From contig CAMATH010000005.1 of the NCBI GenBank assembly GCA_945860955.1, positions 44,813 to 108,812 of the forward strand: a DNA stretch of 64,000 bases, given 5' to 3'. The notes beneath the pieces were generated by a model. It saw only the letters and a program-made list of their open reading frames with translations. It ran no database searches and was not told the origin of the DNA. Below, piece after piece: positions 9,133 to 17,355 of the stretch. Numbering within the stretch: the first letter of the stretch is position 1; each line of letters opens with the position of its first letter. The stretch comes from Planctomicrobium piriforme (GTDB lineage: Bacteria > Planctomycetota > Planctomycetia > Planctomycetales > Planctomycetaceae). A program made the translations under genes and the position numbers.

Positions 9133-9892
9133 CGGACTCTCCGTCTTCAAGCGCTCGCCTCATGCGATCGCGAAATCTCTGTAGGGTTCGCTCAACCGTT
9201 CGTTTCGATCGACGGGTAAACGTCGCAATCTCATCAACCTCGTATCCCTCGATCCGCAAACGGACCATCTCACGCTGCGGTACCTGCAACTCACCGATCA
9301 AGTCTTCGACAACGTGCCGCAACAACTGCAGCGCCGACTCGTCCTCAAAACTGCTTTGTTCAAGATGCTGGAAGATTTTGTCGTCACCAACCGACACGGT
9401 CAGCCGGAAGTTACGTCGCTGCGCCCGATGATACTCGGACGCCCTGCGGATTCTGTTGAGGGTCATCACCAGGAGCAGACGCCACAGCTCCCCACCTTGA
9501 GGAATGTAGTAAGCACCACTGGCGGCACGTCGAAAAAACGTGCGAAAAACGGACTGAACAATCTCCTCGGGATCAACTTGTTGCTTCAACTCTTCCGACG
9601 TTTGTTTGCTCGCCAAACCATGCAAACGCCTTGCGTACCGAAGGTACAACTCCGTGGCCGCGTCCTGTTCCGAGGGTCCGAGCGCGCCGGTTTGAATGCG
9701 ACGCAACAAGGTGGCGTCTGATGCCTTCAAATCGGTTTTCGGTCCACCCGGATCCTCCCCATCGGGATCCCGACCGTCGGGGTCTGGATCTATGGAATCT
9801 GGTTCAAATGGTTGGGAGCCGGACGGATCCGGCTCCTCTGGTTCTGGCTGGTCGGACTCTGGTTGGTCGGGCACTGGCTTGTCGGGACTCAT
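9056..9892 (-). CDS. ECF-type RNA polymerase sigma factor linked to a Ser/Thr kinase
   Basis: A 278-residue protein starting at ATG 9892. The first ~55 residues are an acidic, Pro/Gly/Asp-rich tail with short DPDG-type repeats. Sigma region 2 follows (LYLRYARRLHGLA, DPEEIVQSVFRTFF) and then region 4 (VPQREMVRLRIEGYEVDEIATFTRRSKRTVERTL is read in two short stretches, with a helix-turn-helix at the end). The ECF class is inferred from the lack of regions 1 and 3. The stop lies inside the downstream kinase gene. In planctomycetes such sigma factors are known to be encoded beside Ser/Thr kinases and no anti-sigma gene is seen here, so the kinase is the likely regulator. No clear ribosome site precedes the ATG. 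Confidence 0.85.
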   Translation of the reverse strand: MSPDKPVPDQPESDQPEPEEPDPSGSQPFEPDSIDPDPDGRDPDGEDPGGPKTDLKASDATLLRRIQTGALGPSEQDAATELYLRYARRLHGLASKQTSEELKQQVDPEEIVQSVFRTFFRRAASGAYYIPQGGELWRLLLVMTLNRIRRASEYHRAQRRNFRLTVSVGDDKIFQHLEQSSFEDESALQLLRHVVEDLIGELQVPQREMVRLRIEGYEVDEIATFTRRSKRTVERTLQRFRDRMRRALEDGESDEHSQSTESRPASDAGNPSRPESSD

Positions 9893-10199
9893 GTCGTCGC
9901 TGAACAGCGCGAGTTCAAGTACTGTTGACTGAGTTATCGCAGGAATTTCCCGGGATTCTCAGACCAGAACTGGTAACAGATCTTGCGGATCAGTTTACTC
10001 GACTGGACCTCTACGGGCGAGCCGACCTCTCGAAATACAACGTTGATGGGGCTGGGGTGCCCCCAAAAATCGCATCTCGCAACCGAGAATAGTCGCAAAT
10101 CGAGGGAGAGACCGCCAAGTTGACCGTCGGGTATTCCGTTTTTTGTAAAATCCACCAAGCTTGTCGCAGAATGCGACAGAATGCCGGCCTGTGCGTCAA
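9893..10199. other. Intergenic region with no gene seen
   Basis: This divergent gap separates the sigma factor from the Tat genes. Open frames of up to 90 codons exist on the minus strand but carry no recognisable motif and no ribosome site. It must hold the promoter of the sigma-kinase pair, but I could not pick one out. Confidence 0.5.
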
Positions 10200-10227
10200 T
10201 TGACATCGGTCAACGAAGGTTTATAAT
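10200..10227 (+). promoter_or_regulatory. Sigma-70-type promoter of the Tat genes
   Basis: TTGACA at 10200-10205 and TATAAT at 10222-10227 are both perfect consensus hexamers with a 16-base spacer. Transcription would start near 10234, leaving a leader of about 130 bases before the first Tat gene. Confidence 0.75.
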
Positions 10228-10364
10228 TTCACTACCAAGCCGCCGCTCAGCCGGTCTGCTCTCCTGCGGATCAATCGAGTGGGGAACCGCTTCGGGCGTG
10301 GGTAAGAGCGGTCACCCTGCAATGCATTGTCACCCGTCAACACAACGTGATCCGGAGAGTTGCG

Positions 10365-10565
10365 ATGTTCGGACTGAGTCAAATGGAGCTGCTTATTTTC
10401 TTGGGAATCGCCCTGCTGCTGTTTGGGGGCGCGCGGATTCCCAGCATCGCCCGCTCACTTGGAAAGAGCATCACGGAATTCAAGAAGGGGGTCAGCGGAA
10501 TCGACGACGAACCGTCGTCTCCCCCAGCAAGCTCCAGCGACACTCCCAAGAAAGTTGATGCTTGA
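10365..10565 (+). CDS. tatA: Twin-arginine translocase TatA/TatE family subunit
   Basis: A 66-residue protein. The ATG at 10365 follows GGAG by about nine bases. It has the TatA plan: MFGL start, one membrane helix (about residues 6-22), the FG hinge within LLLFGGARIP, an amphipathic helix IARSLGKSITEFKKGV, and a short polar tail. TatA forms the pore that exports folded proteins carrying a twin-arginine signal. A consensus promoter lies 140 bases upstream. A second, longer paralogue follows. The Tat-signal oxidoreductase at 39.1 kb is a likely client. Confidence 0.9.
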   Translation: MFGLSQMELLIFLGIALLLFGGARIPSIARSLGKSITEFKKGVSGIDDEPSSPPASSSDTPKKVDA

Positions 10566-10655
10566 CGGGAACGCCTGAGTCCGGTTTCTCGCACGTTCCC
10601 TTGGGTCACAGCGCGGCTGGCTGCTTCGGAACCAGCCTGATGGGAGGAAGTCTGT

Positions 10656-10946
10656 ATGTTTGGAATCGATTCCAGCGAGATGGTGATTCTCTTCATCGTC
10701 GCGCTGTTGCTGTTTGGAAAGCGGCTTCCAGAGGTCGCCCGCACGGTGGGTAAGGGAGTTGCCGACTTCAAAAAAGGACTGGGAGGCCTGGACGATCACA
10801 TGCGGACCAGTCTCCACTCTCCCTACACCCCTGCCCCCACCACCTCCTCGGCCCCTCAGTCGCGCCCCGCCCCGCTCGAACGGCGTGATGAAGTGTCCGT
10901 TCCCAGATTTGAACCCCCCAAGTTCGAGCCAGGCGAACCCTCCTGA
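10656..10946 (+). CDS. Second TatA/TatB-like translocase subunit
   Basis: A 96-residue protein with GGGAGGAAG eight bases before the ATG. It repeats the TatA/B plan: MFGIDSSEM start, a helix ending LLLFGKRLPEVARTVG, an amphipathic helix GVADFKKGL, and then a longer Pro/Ser-rich tail of about 45 residues. The Glu near the start of the helix (SSEM) and the longer tail make TatB a possibility, but the FGKRLPE hinge is equally TatA-like, so no symbol is given. It lies 90 bases after the first Tat gene and is probably in the same transcript. Confidence 0.85.
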   Translation: MFGIDSSEMVILFIVALLLFGKRLPEVARTVGKGVADFKKGLGGLDDHMRTSLHSPYTPAPTTSSAPQSRPAPLERRDEVSVPRFEPPKFEPGEPS

Positions 10947-11054
10947 TCAGTCTCCAAGATCCGCTAGCGAGCCGCTTGCGTGTCTGCGGTCGGCAGGATA
11001 AAATCCAACCCACAACGGAACGGCCGTCATGGCCGATGAGCCACGGAAGGTTTC

Positions 11055-11127
11055 GGGCGGCTAACTCAGCGGCTAGAGTGCCATCCTCACACGGTGGAAG
11101 TCACTGGTTCGAATCCAGTGCCGCCCA
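11055..11127 (+). tRNA. tRNA-Val (anticodon CAC)
   Basis: A full cloverleaf can be drawn. Acceptor GGGCGGC pairs with GCCGCCC (11120-11126), D stem ACTC/GAGT, anticodon stem CCATC/GGTGG with loop CTCACAC (anticodon CAC at 11088-11090), T arm ACTGG-TTCGAAT-CCAGT, discriminator A at 11127. The CCA end is not encoded. It reads GTG codons. Confidence 0.95.
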
Positions 11128-11138
11128 TTTCCCAGACC

Positions 11139-13430
11139 ATGTCCGATTCCCCGACCTCCTGGCTCGACCGGTTCATTGACCGGCAAGTTCGCTGGAGAGG
11201 GGCCTGCTTCCTCCTCGCGATCATCCTCACGGCGGTCTCCCTCCCGTTCGCCTTTCGGCTCTCTTTCGATCAATCGATCGAAGCTCTCTACGCACACGAC
11301 AATCCTCGTCTGAACGACTACCGCGACAGCAAAAGCCTGTTCGGCGGTGACGAATTGGTGCTGGTCGCTTATCGTGACCCCGAGCTCTACGACCCGGCAG
11401 CCGACGAATTTCGGAACGACCGGCTCAACGTCGTCACCCGCTTTTCAGCCGACCTTTCCAAGGTCGATGGCGTTCACCCCGAGTCGACCCAGGATCTGGC
11501 GGCGATCGTCGGCCGGGCACAGGCGTTACGTAAAATCCCCAAGTTGGGGCAGATCGACCGCCAGGCGCGCTCTCTGTCGCGGGGAATTCTGCTCGGCGAT
11601 GACAACCTGACGACCGCCGTCGTGCTGCGATTACTTCCCCAGTCCGAGACCAAGACGTCGCGAGGCGAATCGATCCGCCAGGTGCGGGTCATTGGCGACG
11701 CGTTCACTAAGCAGACGGGACTGCCGGTGTTCGTGGTGGGTGAGCCGGTCCAGGTTCACGACATGTTCCGCTATGTCGAAGAAGATGGAGGCCGGCTGGG
11801 GCTTTGGTCGTCTTTGTTATTGTTGGGGGTGATCTTCGGCATGTTCCGCAATTTGCGGTGGACGCTGGTGCCGGTCGCGGTGGTCTGGGTGACCATCGTC
11901 TGGACGCGGGCGATTCTCGTCGCGTTCGATTTTCGACTGAGCATGGTCAGTTCGATGCTCACCTCGCTGGTCACGATCATTGGCGTAGCCACAGTGATCC
12001 ACGTGATCGTGCGGTATCAGGAATTGCGTCCGAACCGATCGCCGGCCGAGGCGCTGCGCGACGCGTTACAACAACTCGCCCCGGCCATCTTCTGGACCTG
12101 TGCGACGACCGCAGGGGGATTCGGGGCGCAACTCTCCAGCCATATTCACCCGGTCGCCAGTTTCGGCCTGATGATGTCTCTGGGGACCATGCTGGTTCTC
12201 CCCGCGCTCGCTCTATTGGTTCCCGGTGGGGCATTGATCGGCGGATTCGCCGTCGACCCCAAGCCCGCACCGGGGTCAGGACTCGTTTTGCGTGCGCTGA
12301 CGGGCCTGGCACACTGGGTCGAGTTCCACCCGGGTCAGGTCTGGTTGTCGTTGCTGGTGCTGGCGGGGCTGACGATCGTCGGCTGTACCCGATTGACGGT
12401 AGAAACCGATTTCAGTCGCAACTTCCGGGCGAACAGTCCGATCCTGAAAGCGCTCGACTTTGTCGAAGGAAACCTGGGTGGAGCAGGCTCGTGGGAGATC
12501 AACTTTCCCGCTCCCGAGGTATTGGACGATGATTACTTGAGCAAAGTCCGCGAGCTGGCGACCCGCCTGCGGGACCTAAAGGAAGAGACGGGGGATCAAC
12601 CCGCGTTGACCAAAGTGATGGCGATCACCGATGGTATCGACATTATTCCGCGCGTGCCGTTCTTTATTCCGGGGCTTGCCGGCCAGCAGAAGTACCTCTC
12701 CCAATTGCAACCCGAGTTCCTTCCGAGCTTATACAACCCCGAACGCGGGCGCATGCGAATCATCCTGCGGTCGCATGAAAGGAAGCGCTCGGAAGAAAAA
12801 CTGAAGCTGATCGCCCAGGTGGAATCGGCAGCCCAGGAGATCTTTCCCACGGAGTCGGAGGAGATCGAACCCCGCGCGACCGGCCTGCATGTGCTGTTGG
12901 CGTTTCTCACGGACAGCCTGCTGGGAGATCAGTGGTCCAGTTTTCTGATCGCCGGCGGCATGATCGCGGCGATGATGGCGGTCGCGTATCGCAGCCTTCG
13001 TATTGGATTACTGTCGCTGGTTCCCAACCTGTTGGCGATTGGTCTGGTGATCGCCGTGATGGGTTGGTTGAACCTGCCAATCAATATCGGGACCGCCATG
13101 ATCGCCAGCGTGGCGATGGGGCTGACCGTCGATTCGAGCATTCACTATCTTGCCGGACTGAAGCGCGAACTGGCGCGGGGTGACGGTTTCGGGGCGGCTT
13201 TGGAGCGGACCCAGCAGGATGTCGGCAGCGCTTTGCTCTACGCCAATTTCGCGCTCGTGGCCGGGTTCCTGGTGTTGACGCTTTCGAACTTCATACCCCT
13301 GGTGTATTTCGGCATCCTCAGCAGTGTGGCGATGCTGGGTGGGCTGCTTGGGAACTTGGTGGTGCTGCCTCTGCTGCTGAACGCCACCGGTGGAATGAAA
13401 GTCGCGCCGAACACCCCGCCACGTACCTGA
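11139..13430 (+). CDS. MMPL/RND-family transporter, HpnN-like
   Basis: The ATG at 11139 lies 12 bases after the tRNA. An earlier in-frame codon at 11094 is inside the tRNA and is rejected. The 763-residue protein has the two-fold RND plan: a first helix near residues 20-40, a periplasmic loop, a bundle of membrane helices (about 215-380), a second long periplasmic loop, and a second bundle (about 590-750). The segment GLTVDSSIHYLAGLKRE resembles the conserved RND/MMPL helix-4 region, with its acidic residue. MMPL proteins move lipids or hydrophobic compounds using the proton gradient. The HpnN (hopanoid transport) label is suggested by family resemblance and by hpnC/hpnD elsewhere in the window. 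Repeat A copy 2 lies right after the stop. Confidence 0.8.
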   Translation: MSDSPTSWLDRFIDRQVRWRGACFLLAIILTAVSLPFAFRLSFDQSIEALYAHDNPRLNDYRDSKSLFGGDELVLVAYRDPELYDPAADEFRNDRLNVVTRFSADLSKVDGVHPESTQDLAAIVGRAQALRKIPKLGQIDRQARSLSRGILLGDDNLTTAVVLRLLPQSETKTSRGESIRQVRVIGDAFTKQTGLPVFVVGEPVQVHDMFRYVEEDGGRLGLWSSLLLLGVIFGMFRNLRWTLVPVAVVWVTIVWTRAILVAFDFRLSMVSSMLTSLVTIIGVATVIHVIVRYQELRPNRSPAEALRDALQQLAPAIFWTCATTAGGFGAQLSSHIHPVASFGLMMSLGTMLVLPALALLVPGGALIGGFAVDPKPAPGSGLVLRALTGLAHWVEFHPGQVWLSLLVLAGLTIVGCTRLTVETDFSRNFRANSPILKALDFVEGNLGGAGSWEINFPAPEVLDDDYLSKVRELATRLRDLKEETGDQPALTKVMAITDGIDIIPRVPFFIPGLAGQQKYLSQLQPEFLPSLYNPERGRMRIILRSHERKRSEEKLKLIAQVESAAQEIFPTESEEIEPRATGLHVLLAFLTDSLLGDQWSSFLIAGGMIAAMMAVAYRSLRIGLLSLVPNLLAIGLVIAVMGWLNLPINIGTAMIASVAMGLTVDSSIHYLAGLKRELARGDGFGAALERTQQDVGSALLYANFALVAGFLVLTLSNFIPLVYFGILSSVAMLGGLLGNLVVLPLLLNATGGMKVAPNTPPRT

Positions 13431-13445
13431 ACGGTTTCCCTCGAA

Positions 13446-13600
13446 GCGCGGACGACGGCCGTGAACTCATGGAACGCTTTGGCCATTCTTTGAAAACCTA
13501 GCTTCACCCGCCGCCGGCCCCCACGACGCACTTCGACACTCGCCACGCCGACCGTCCGCGAAACAAGCAACAAAAGCGCTTTTGATCTTGGACAAGTTCA
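13446..13600 (-). repeat. Dispersed repeat A, copy 2
   Basis: About 155 bp matching copy 1 (361-516) with few differences. It fills the gap between two convergent genes. On the minus strand it reads GFQRMAKAFHEF. Its end touches the stop codon of the membrane protein gene at 13598. Confidence 0.75.
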
Positions 13601-15202
13601 ATAGTCAAATCCCGCGACCCGCATGATGATCGCGGCACCGAACGCCAGTTGAACCGCCAGCAGGACCAGACCGCAACGCAGCGGCGGACTGAGCTGTCGC
13701 GTCGTGGTTTCTGGTAAGCCCGTTTCAAACCACTCCCCCGCGATCCAGCACAATCCCGGAATCAGAAACAACCAGAGCCGCGCCGCTTCTCCCATGTTTT
13801 TCCCCGAGAGCAATAACAACCCCCAGGTCACACCGAACGAAACGGCCGCCGTGGAATACGATCGATCGCGCATTTGTCGAATCACAATCGCGAACGCGAC
13901 GCACGCCAGTGGAAGGCCGGCGGCGACCGACAATTCCAACGGATTGACCAGAATCCACTTCCACCAGGTGCGCGGGTATTGCCGATAGAAGCCCGCGTGG
14001 TTGTGGTAATTTCCCAACCAGACGGCGAGCAGATCGCACTCGGTCGCGCGGGAAAACCAGATCGTTGGTCCGACAATTCCCAAGGACACCCCCCCCACCG
14101 CGGGGAGCAGCCGCATCAGATCGGCACGCAACCCGTTCCATCCCGTTGCCGGCGCATTGGCTTGGTATCGCGTCTGAATCGTGGCCACCACGGCCCAAAA
14201 CCCCACGACCAATGGGGCGAGGCTCAACATCAACCCTCCCCAGAACACCAGCCCCGCAAGCAGCCCCCAGAGAGCGGCTGCGACTCCCCGCCGATCGATC
14301 GCCCCCAACCAGAGATACAGTACCAGACTAGCCACCAACGGAAACAGCGCGTCCGATTTGGGAATGAACAGGGCGAGTGCCGGCACTGTCGGCCAGAATG
14401 CGGTCGCCAGCCAGGCGGCGGCCGGGGAGACGCTCCGCCGCAACAAGCCATAGATCGGCAACACCGCCAAGGCGGCCGCCGAATGTACCAGCAGAAACGC
14501 CAGCCAGAGTGTGCCACGGTCGACCACCGACAAGGGCTCCCCCGCGAGCGCTCCCCGATCTCCCCGAGTCGATAGCAACTGCAATTCGCGGAACGAGGTC
14601 CGGACCACCTCCGGTTCCGAGGCGGCGAGCGCGGTTCGCAGCGTTGGGGATTTCTCGACGACGCGCAGCAGCATTTCGAATGCGATGATCAGGCCGGGAG
14701 GGTGCGTTCCCTGATGGAGGACATCACCGGCGGCGACAGTTCGTTCGTAGTTCGCGAGAAATTGGGGGAACGCGTCGTGATACCGGCGGGCTTCGGTGAA
14801 ATAGCCCGACGACTTGGGGTAATACAGAACCCAGGCCGACTTGGCGAGATCGTACCCGTTGGGGGCGGCCTGTTGCGCGATCCAGAGCCATCCAAAGCCG
14901 GCGGCCGCCAGCGCCAAAAGCCAGCAGGACCGCCCGCGGGTGCTCAGTCCATCGATCCGCCGCAATCCCATGGCGACGAAGAGAACATACATCAGCCCCC
15001 CCCCCAAGGGGACGGCGACCCGAAACAGCGTCGACTCATCGGAAGAGACGCGGGGCCACTCCCATTCGCCGGGGACACCCAGAGGAAAATCCCCCATCCA
15101 GATCCCCACCGCGCACACGCACGCCGCCAGGCTGGCGATCGCGGTGAAAGCCACCCGAGAGCGGGTTGACCTGGGACGAGGTATGGTTCCCGGGTGGGGC
15201 AT
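13598..15202 (-). CDS. Polytopic membrane protein, possibly a GT-C-fold glycosyltransferase
   Basis: The ATG at 15202 gives 534 residues; a TTG at 15322 would add 40 residues over the TetR promoter and is unlikely. There are about ten to twelve membrane helices. A long first loop holds the segment HQGTHPPG, and acidic residues sit near the first helix, a layout seen in lipid-linked sugar transferases of the ArnT/PMT type. That assignment is a weak inference; no catalytic DD or DE motif is clear. The gene is divergent from the TetR-DevBCA operon, with the TetR operator in the shared control region, so TetR may also act on it. Repeat A copy 2 abuts the 3' end. Confidence 0.55.
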   Translation of the reverse strand: MPHPGTIPRPRSTRSRVAFTAIASLAACVCAVGIWMGDFPLGVPGEWEWPRVSSDESTLFRVAVPLGGGLMYVLFVAMGLRRIDGLSTRGRSCWLLALAAAGFGWLWIAQQAAPNGYDLAKSAWVLYYPKSSGYFTEARRYHDAFPQFLANYERTVAAGDVLHQGTHPPGLIIAFEMLLRVVEKSPTLRTALAASEPEVVRTSFRELQLLSTRGDRGALAGEPLSVVDRGTLWLAFLLVHSAAALAVLPIYGLLRRSVSPAAAWLATAFWPTVPALALFIPKSDALFPLVASLVLYLWLGAIDRRGVAAALWGLLAGLVFWGGLMLSLAPLVVGFWAVVATIQTRYQANAPATGWNGLRADLMRLLPAVGGVSLGIVGPTIWFSRATECDLLAVWLGNYHNHAGFYRQYPRTWWKWILVNPLELSVAAGLPLACVAFAIVIRQMRDRSYSTAAVSFGVTWGLLLLSGKNMGEAARLWLFLIPGLCWIAGEWFETGLPETTTRQLSPPLRCGLVLLAVQLAFGAAIIMRVAGFDY

Positions 15203-15313
15203 GACGCAGAATCCAATTCCAGTGGGCAGGCGATCGCGGCCAAAAATCGCCACGATCCTGAGGAAGAATAGCGACGGCAGCGGGGCGACGGCAGTGGCAC
15301 GCCGTTCACCCCC

Positions 15314-15342
15314 TTGAAACAAAACCGACCAGTCGGTATAGT
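15314..15342 (+). promoter_or_regulatory. TetR operon promoter with an operator in the spacer
   Basis: TTGAAA at 15314-15319 and TATAGT at 15337-15342 are spaced by 17 bases. Inside the spacer, 15324-15337 is a perfect 14-base palindrome, ACCGAC-CA-GTCGGT, and its last base is the first base of the -10 box. A half-site-like copy (CCAAC...GTCGG) follows at about 15347-15362, and GGAG six bases before the ATG serves as the ribosome site. A repressor bound here would block RNA polymerase, so autoregulation by the adjacent TetR protein is the simple reading. Confidence 0.75.
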
Positions 15343-15369
15343 AATACCAACCAAACAGTCGGAGCGAAC

Positions 15370-16167
15370 ATGTCGGCGAAATCTCAGTCCACGCGGGATC
15401 TCTTGTGCGAGGCGGCGATCCGCACCGCCAGCCGCGACGGCCTGTTGTCGATGACCCTCGACAACGTCGCCCGCGAGGCGAAAGTCAGCAAAGGGGGAGT
15501 GATGTACCACTTTCCCACCAAAGAACAGCTCGTTCTGGCCATGGTCGAACATTTCGGCCAACGGCTCGAACGGATGATTCTGGAGCGGGTCGCCGTCGAT
15601 CCCGAACCCCGCAATCGCTGGGCCCGGGCGATGATCGATCTGACGTTTCCCGCAGTAGCCAGGTCGAACACTAAAAGCGTGGCGAGCGGGGGCGAAGAGG
15701 CCCAGCCCGCTGTGGGCGCTGGGAGAGACGACGAGAGGTCGGCGACCAGTACCAGCGGGTTGGCGGGAGACCTGTTCTGTCCCGAGGCGCTCGATCAGTT
15801 CTTTCTGGCGATGCTCGCCGCCGCTGTCACCCATCCGGGCGTACTGGTGCCTTTGCGGGCGGTGGGGAAACGGATCCAGGAGCGACTGCTGGGGGATCCC
15901 CACGCCGGCCTCGATCAGATGCTGACCTGGCTGGTGATGGATGGGCTGTTTCTCTGGCAGTTCGTCGGACTCATCGACCGCGATGATCCCCTGTTCCAGC
16001 GGATCGGCGAGGAATTGCGACGCCGGGTCGCCGCCGACTCTTCCGCCAACGTCCCCGCAGGGACCACTCCTTCGAAAAAAACTCGCACAAACACGTCGGC
16101 GAAGCGACCCGCGCCGGCGGGAAAGAATCCCAAGTCCCGGTCCACTCCAGAACGGAGGGCACGATGA
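15370..16167 (+). CDS. TetR-family transcriptional regulator
   Basis: A 265-residue protein with an N-terminal TetR DNA-binding domain: LLCEAAIRTASRDG, then LDNVAREAKVSKGGVMYHF, the typical helix-turn-helix ending in a Tyr-His-Phe turn. The ligand domain holds a low-complexity stretch (about residues 100-140), and the last ~45 residues are Lys/Pro/Thr-rich, which is unusual for the family. It probably represses its own operon through the palindrome at 15324-15337. The stop overlaps the next ATG by four bases (ATGA), so it is translated together with the export genes. The inducing ligand is unknown. Confidence 0.85.
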   Translation: MSAKSQSTRDLLCEAAIRTASRDGLLSMTLDNVAREAKVSKGGVMYHFPTKEQLVLAMVEHFGQRLERMILERVAVDPEPRNRWARAMIDLTFPAVARSNTKSVASGGEEAQPAVGAGRDDERSATSTSGLAGDLFCPEALDQFFLAMLAAAVTHPGVLVPLRAVGKRIQERLLGDPHAGLDQMLTWLVMDGLFLWQFVGLIDRDDPLFQRIGEELRRRVAADSSANVPAGTTPSKKTRTNTSAKRPAPAGKNPKSRSTPERRAR

Positions 16168-17336
16168 ACCGCCTCCTCTCCTCGCGCGCAGCTCGCTGGC
16201 TGCTGGCGATTGTCATTCCGTTCGCACTCGCGGTCTCGCTCGGCAATCTCCCCGGCGAGACCGGTGTCGCTTGGTTCGACGGCCTTCGCGCCAGGTTTCG
16301 CTCGCACTCGACTGCGGAACAAACCGCGAGTTGGACTCCGCGCCACGTTCATGCCCTGGGTCGCCTGGAGCCACGCGGCCGGGTCGTGCGGCTGGCCCCT
16401 CCTTCGGGGAACGACGCGGCTCGGGTGGAGAAACTCCTGGTGAGCGAGGGGGACGACGTTCCCGCGAACACGGTCGTCGCCCTGCTCGACACGCACGCTC
16501 GGCGACAAGCCGAATTGGGAGAGGCCGAAGCGCGGTGGAACGCCGCCCAGGCGCGACTGGCTCAGACTCGCGCCGGCGCGAAAGCGGGTGACATTCAGGC
16601 GCAACAGGCGGCGGTGGATCTGCTGGCGGAACAGAAGAAAGTCTCTCAGCGCGAGCTGGAGCGAGCCGAGCGATTCCGCAATCAGAAAGTGATCTCCAGC
16701 GAAGACTTCGACAAACACAAATGGACTTACGACCGGGTTGTCTTCGAATATCGGCGGGCCGAGCAATTGCTCACGAGTATCAGCGAAGTGCGCGAGATTG
16801 ATGTTCGCGTTCAGGAACTCGAGGTCGCCGCCGCCGAGGCTGCGGTCGAATCGGCCCGCGCCCGGCTCGCAGCGAGCGAAGTCCGCAACCCCTCGGAAGG
16901 TCGTGTGTTAAAGATTCACACTCAGCCCGGCGAGAAGATTGGCGAGTCGGGGCTGATGGAACTGGGTGACACGGCTCACATGCAGGCGGTCGCGGAAGTC
17001 TTTGAAGGAGATCTCTCGGTTCTTGAACCGGGACTGACTGCGATCGTGCGCGTCGATGGGACCGGCGAGCGTTTCGAGGGGGAACTTCTGGATTTGGGGG
17101 CGCTGGTGGGGCGCAAGGTGGTGCTTTCGAATGACCCGGTCAGCGATACCGACGCCCGGGTCGTCGAGGTTCGCGTGCGGCTCAGTCCAACCGACAGCGC
17201 GCGACTGGCCCGACTTTCCAACGCGCGGGTCGAAGTGACGATTGCTCTGCCCGATCGGGCGGTGTCGGCTTCGACTTCGTCCGCGGACGATCGCGACGCG
17301 CTCCAGCCCGACGCGACGTCGGCCGACCGCCGTTGA
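16164..17336 (+). CDS. DevB-like membrane fusion protein (HlyD family) of an ABC exporter
   Basis: A 390-residue protein overlapping the TetR gene by ATGA. An N-terminal membrane anchor at about residues 11-28 is followed by a lipoyl/barrel half (GRLEPRGRVVRLAPP, then LLVSEGDDVPANTVVALLDT), a long Ala/Glu/Arg-rich coiled-coil hairpin (about 110-240), and the second barrel half (ARLAASEVRNPSEGRVL, THTQPGEKIG-like). This is the HlyD/DevB plan, which links an inner-membrane ABC exporter to the outer membrane. DevC- and DevA-like genes follow directly, as in cyanobacterial DevBCA glycolipid exporters. The substrate here is not known. Confidence 0.82.
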   Translation: MNRLLSSRAARWLLAIVIPFALAVSLGNLPGETGVAWFDGLRARFRSHSTAEQTASWTPRHVHALGRLEPRGRVVRLAPPSGNDAARVEKLLVSEGDDVPANTVVALLDTHARRQAELGEAEARWNAAQARLAQTRAGAKAGDIQAQQAAVDLLAEQKKVSQRELERAERFRNQKVISSEDFDKHKWTYDRVVFEYRRAEQLLTSISEVREIDVRVQELEVAAAEAAVESARARLAASEVRNPSEGRVLKIHTQPGEKIGESGLMELGDTAHMQAVAEVFEGDLSVLEPGLTAIVRVDGTGERFEGELLDLGALVGRKVVLSNDPVSDTDARVVEVRVRLSPTDSARLARLSNARVEVTIALPDRAVSASTSSADDRDALQPDATSADRR

Positions 17337-17355
17337 TCCCCTAGGAATTCAGATC

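Noticed and set aside
9934..10206. 90-codon minus-strand frame upstream of the ECF sigma gene
   Set aside because: No motif or ribosome site, and it starts within the consensus promoter of the Tat genes.
11094..11138. Extended start of the MMPL transporter
   Set aside because: It would begin inside the tRNA-Val gene; the ATG at 11139 is the natural start.
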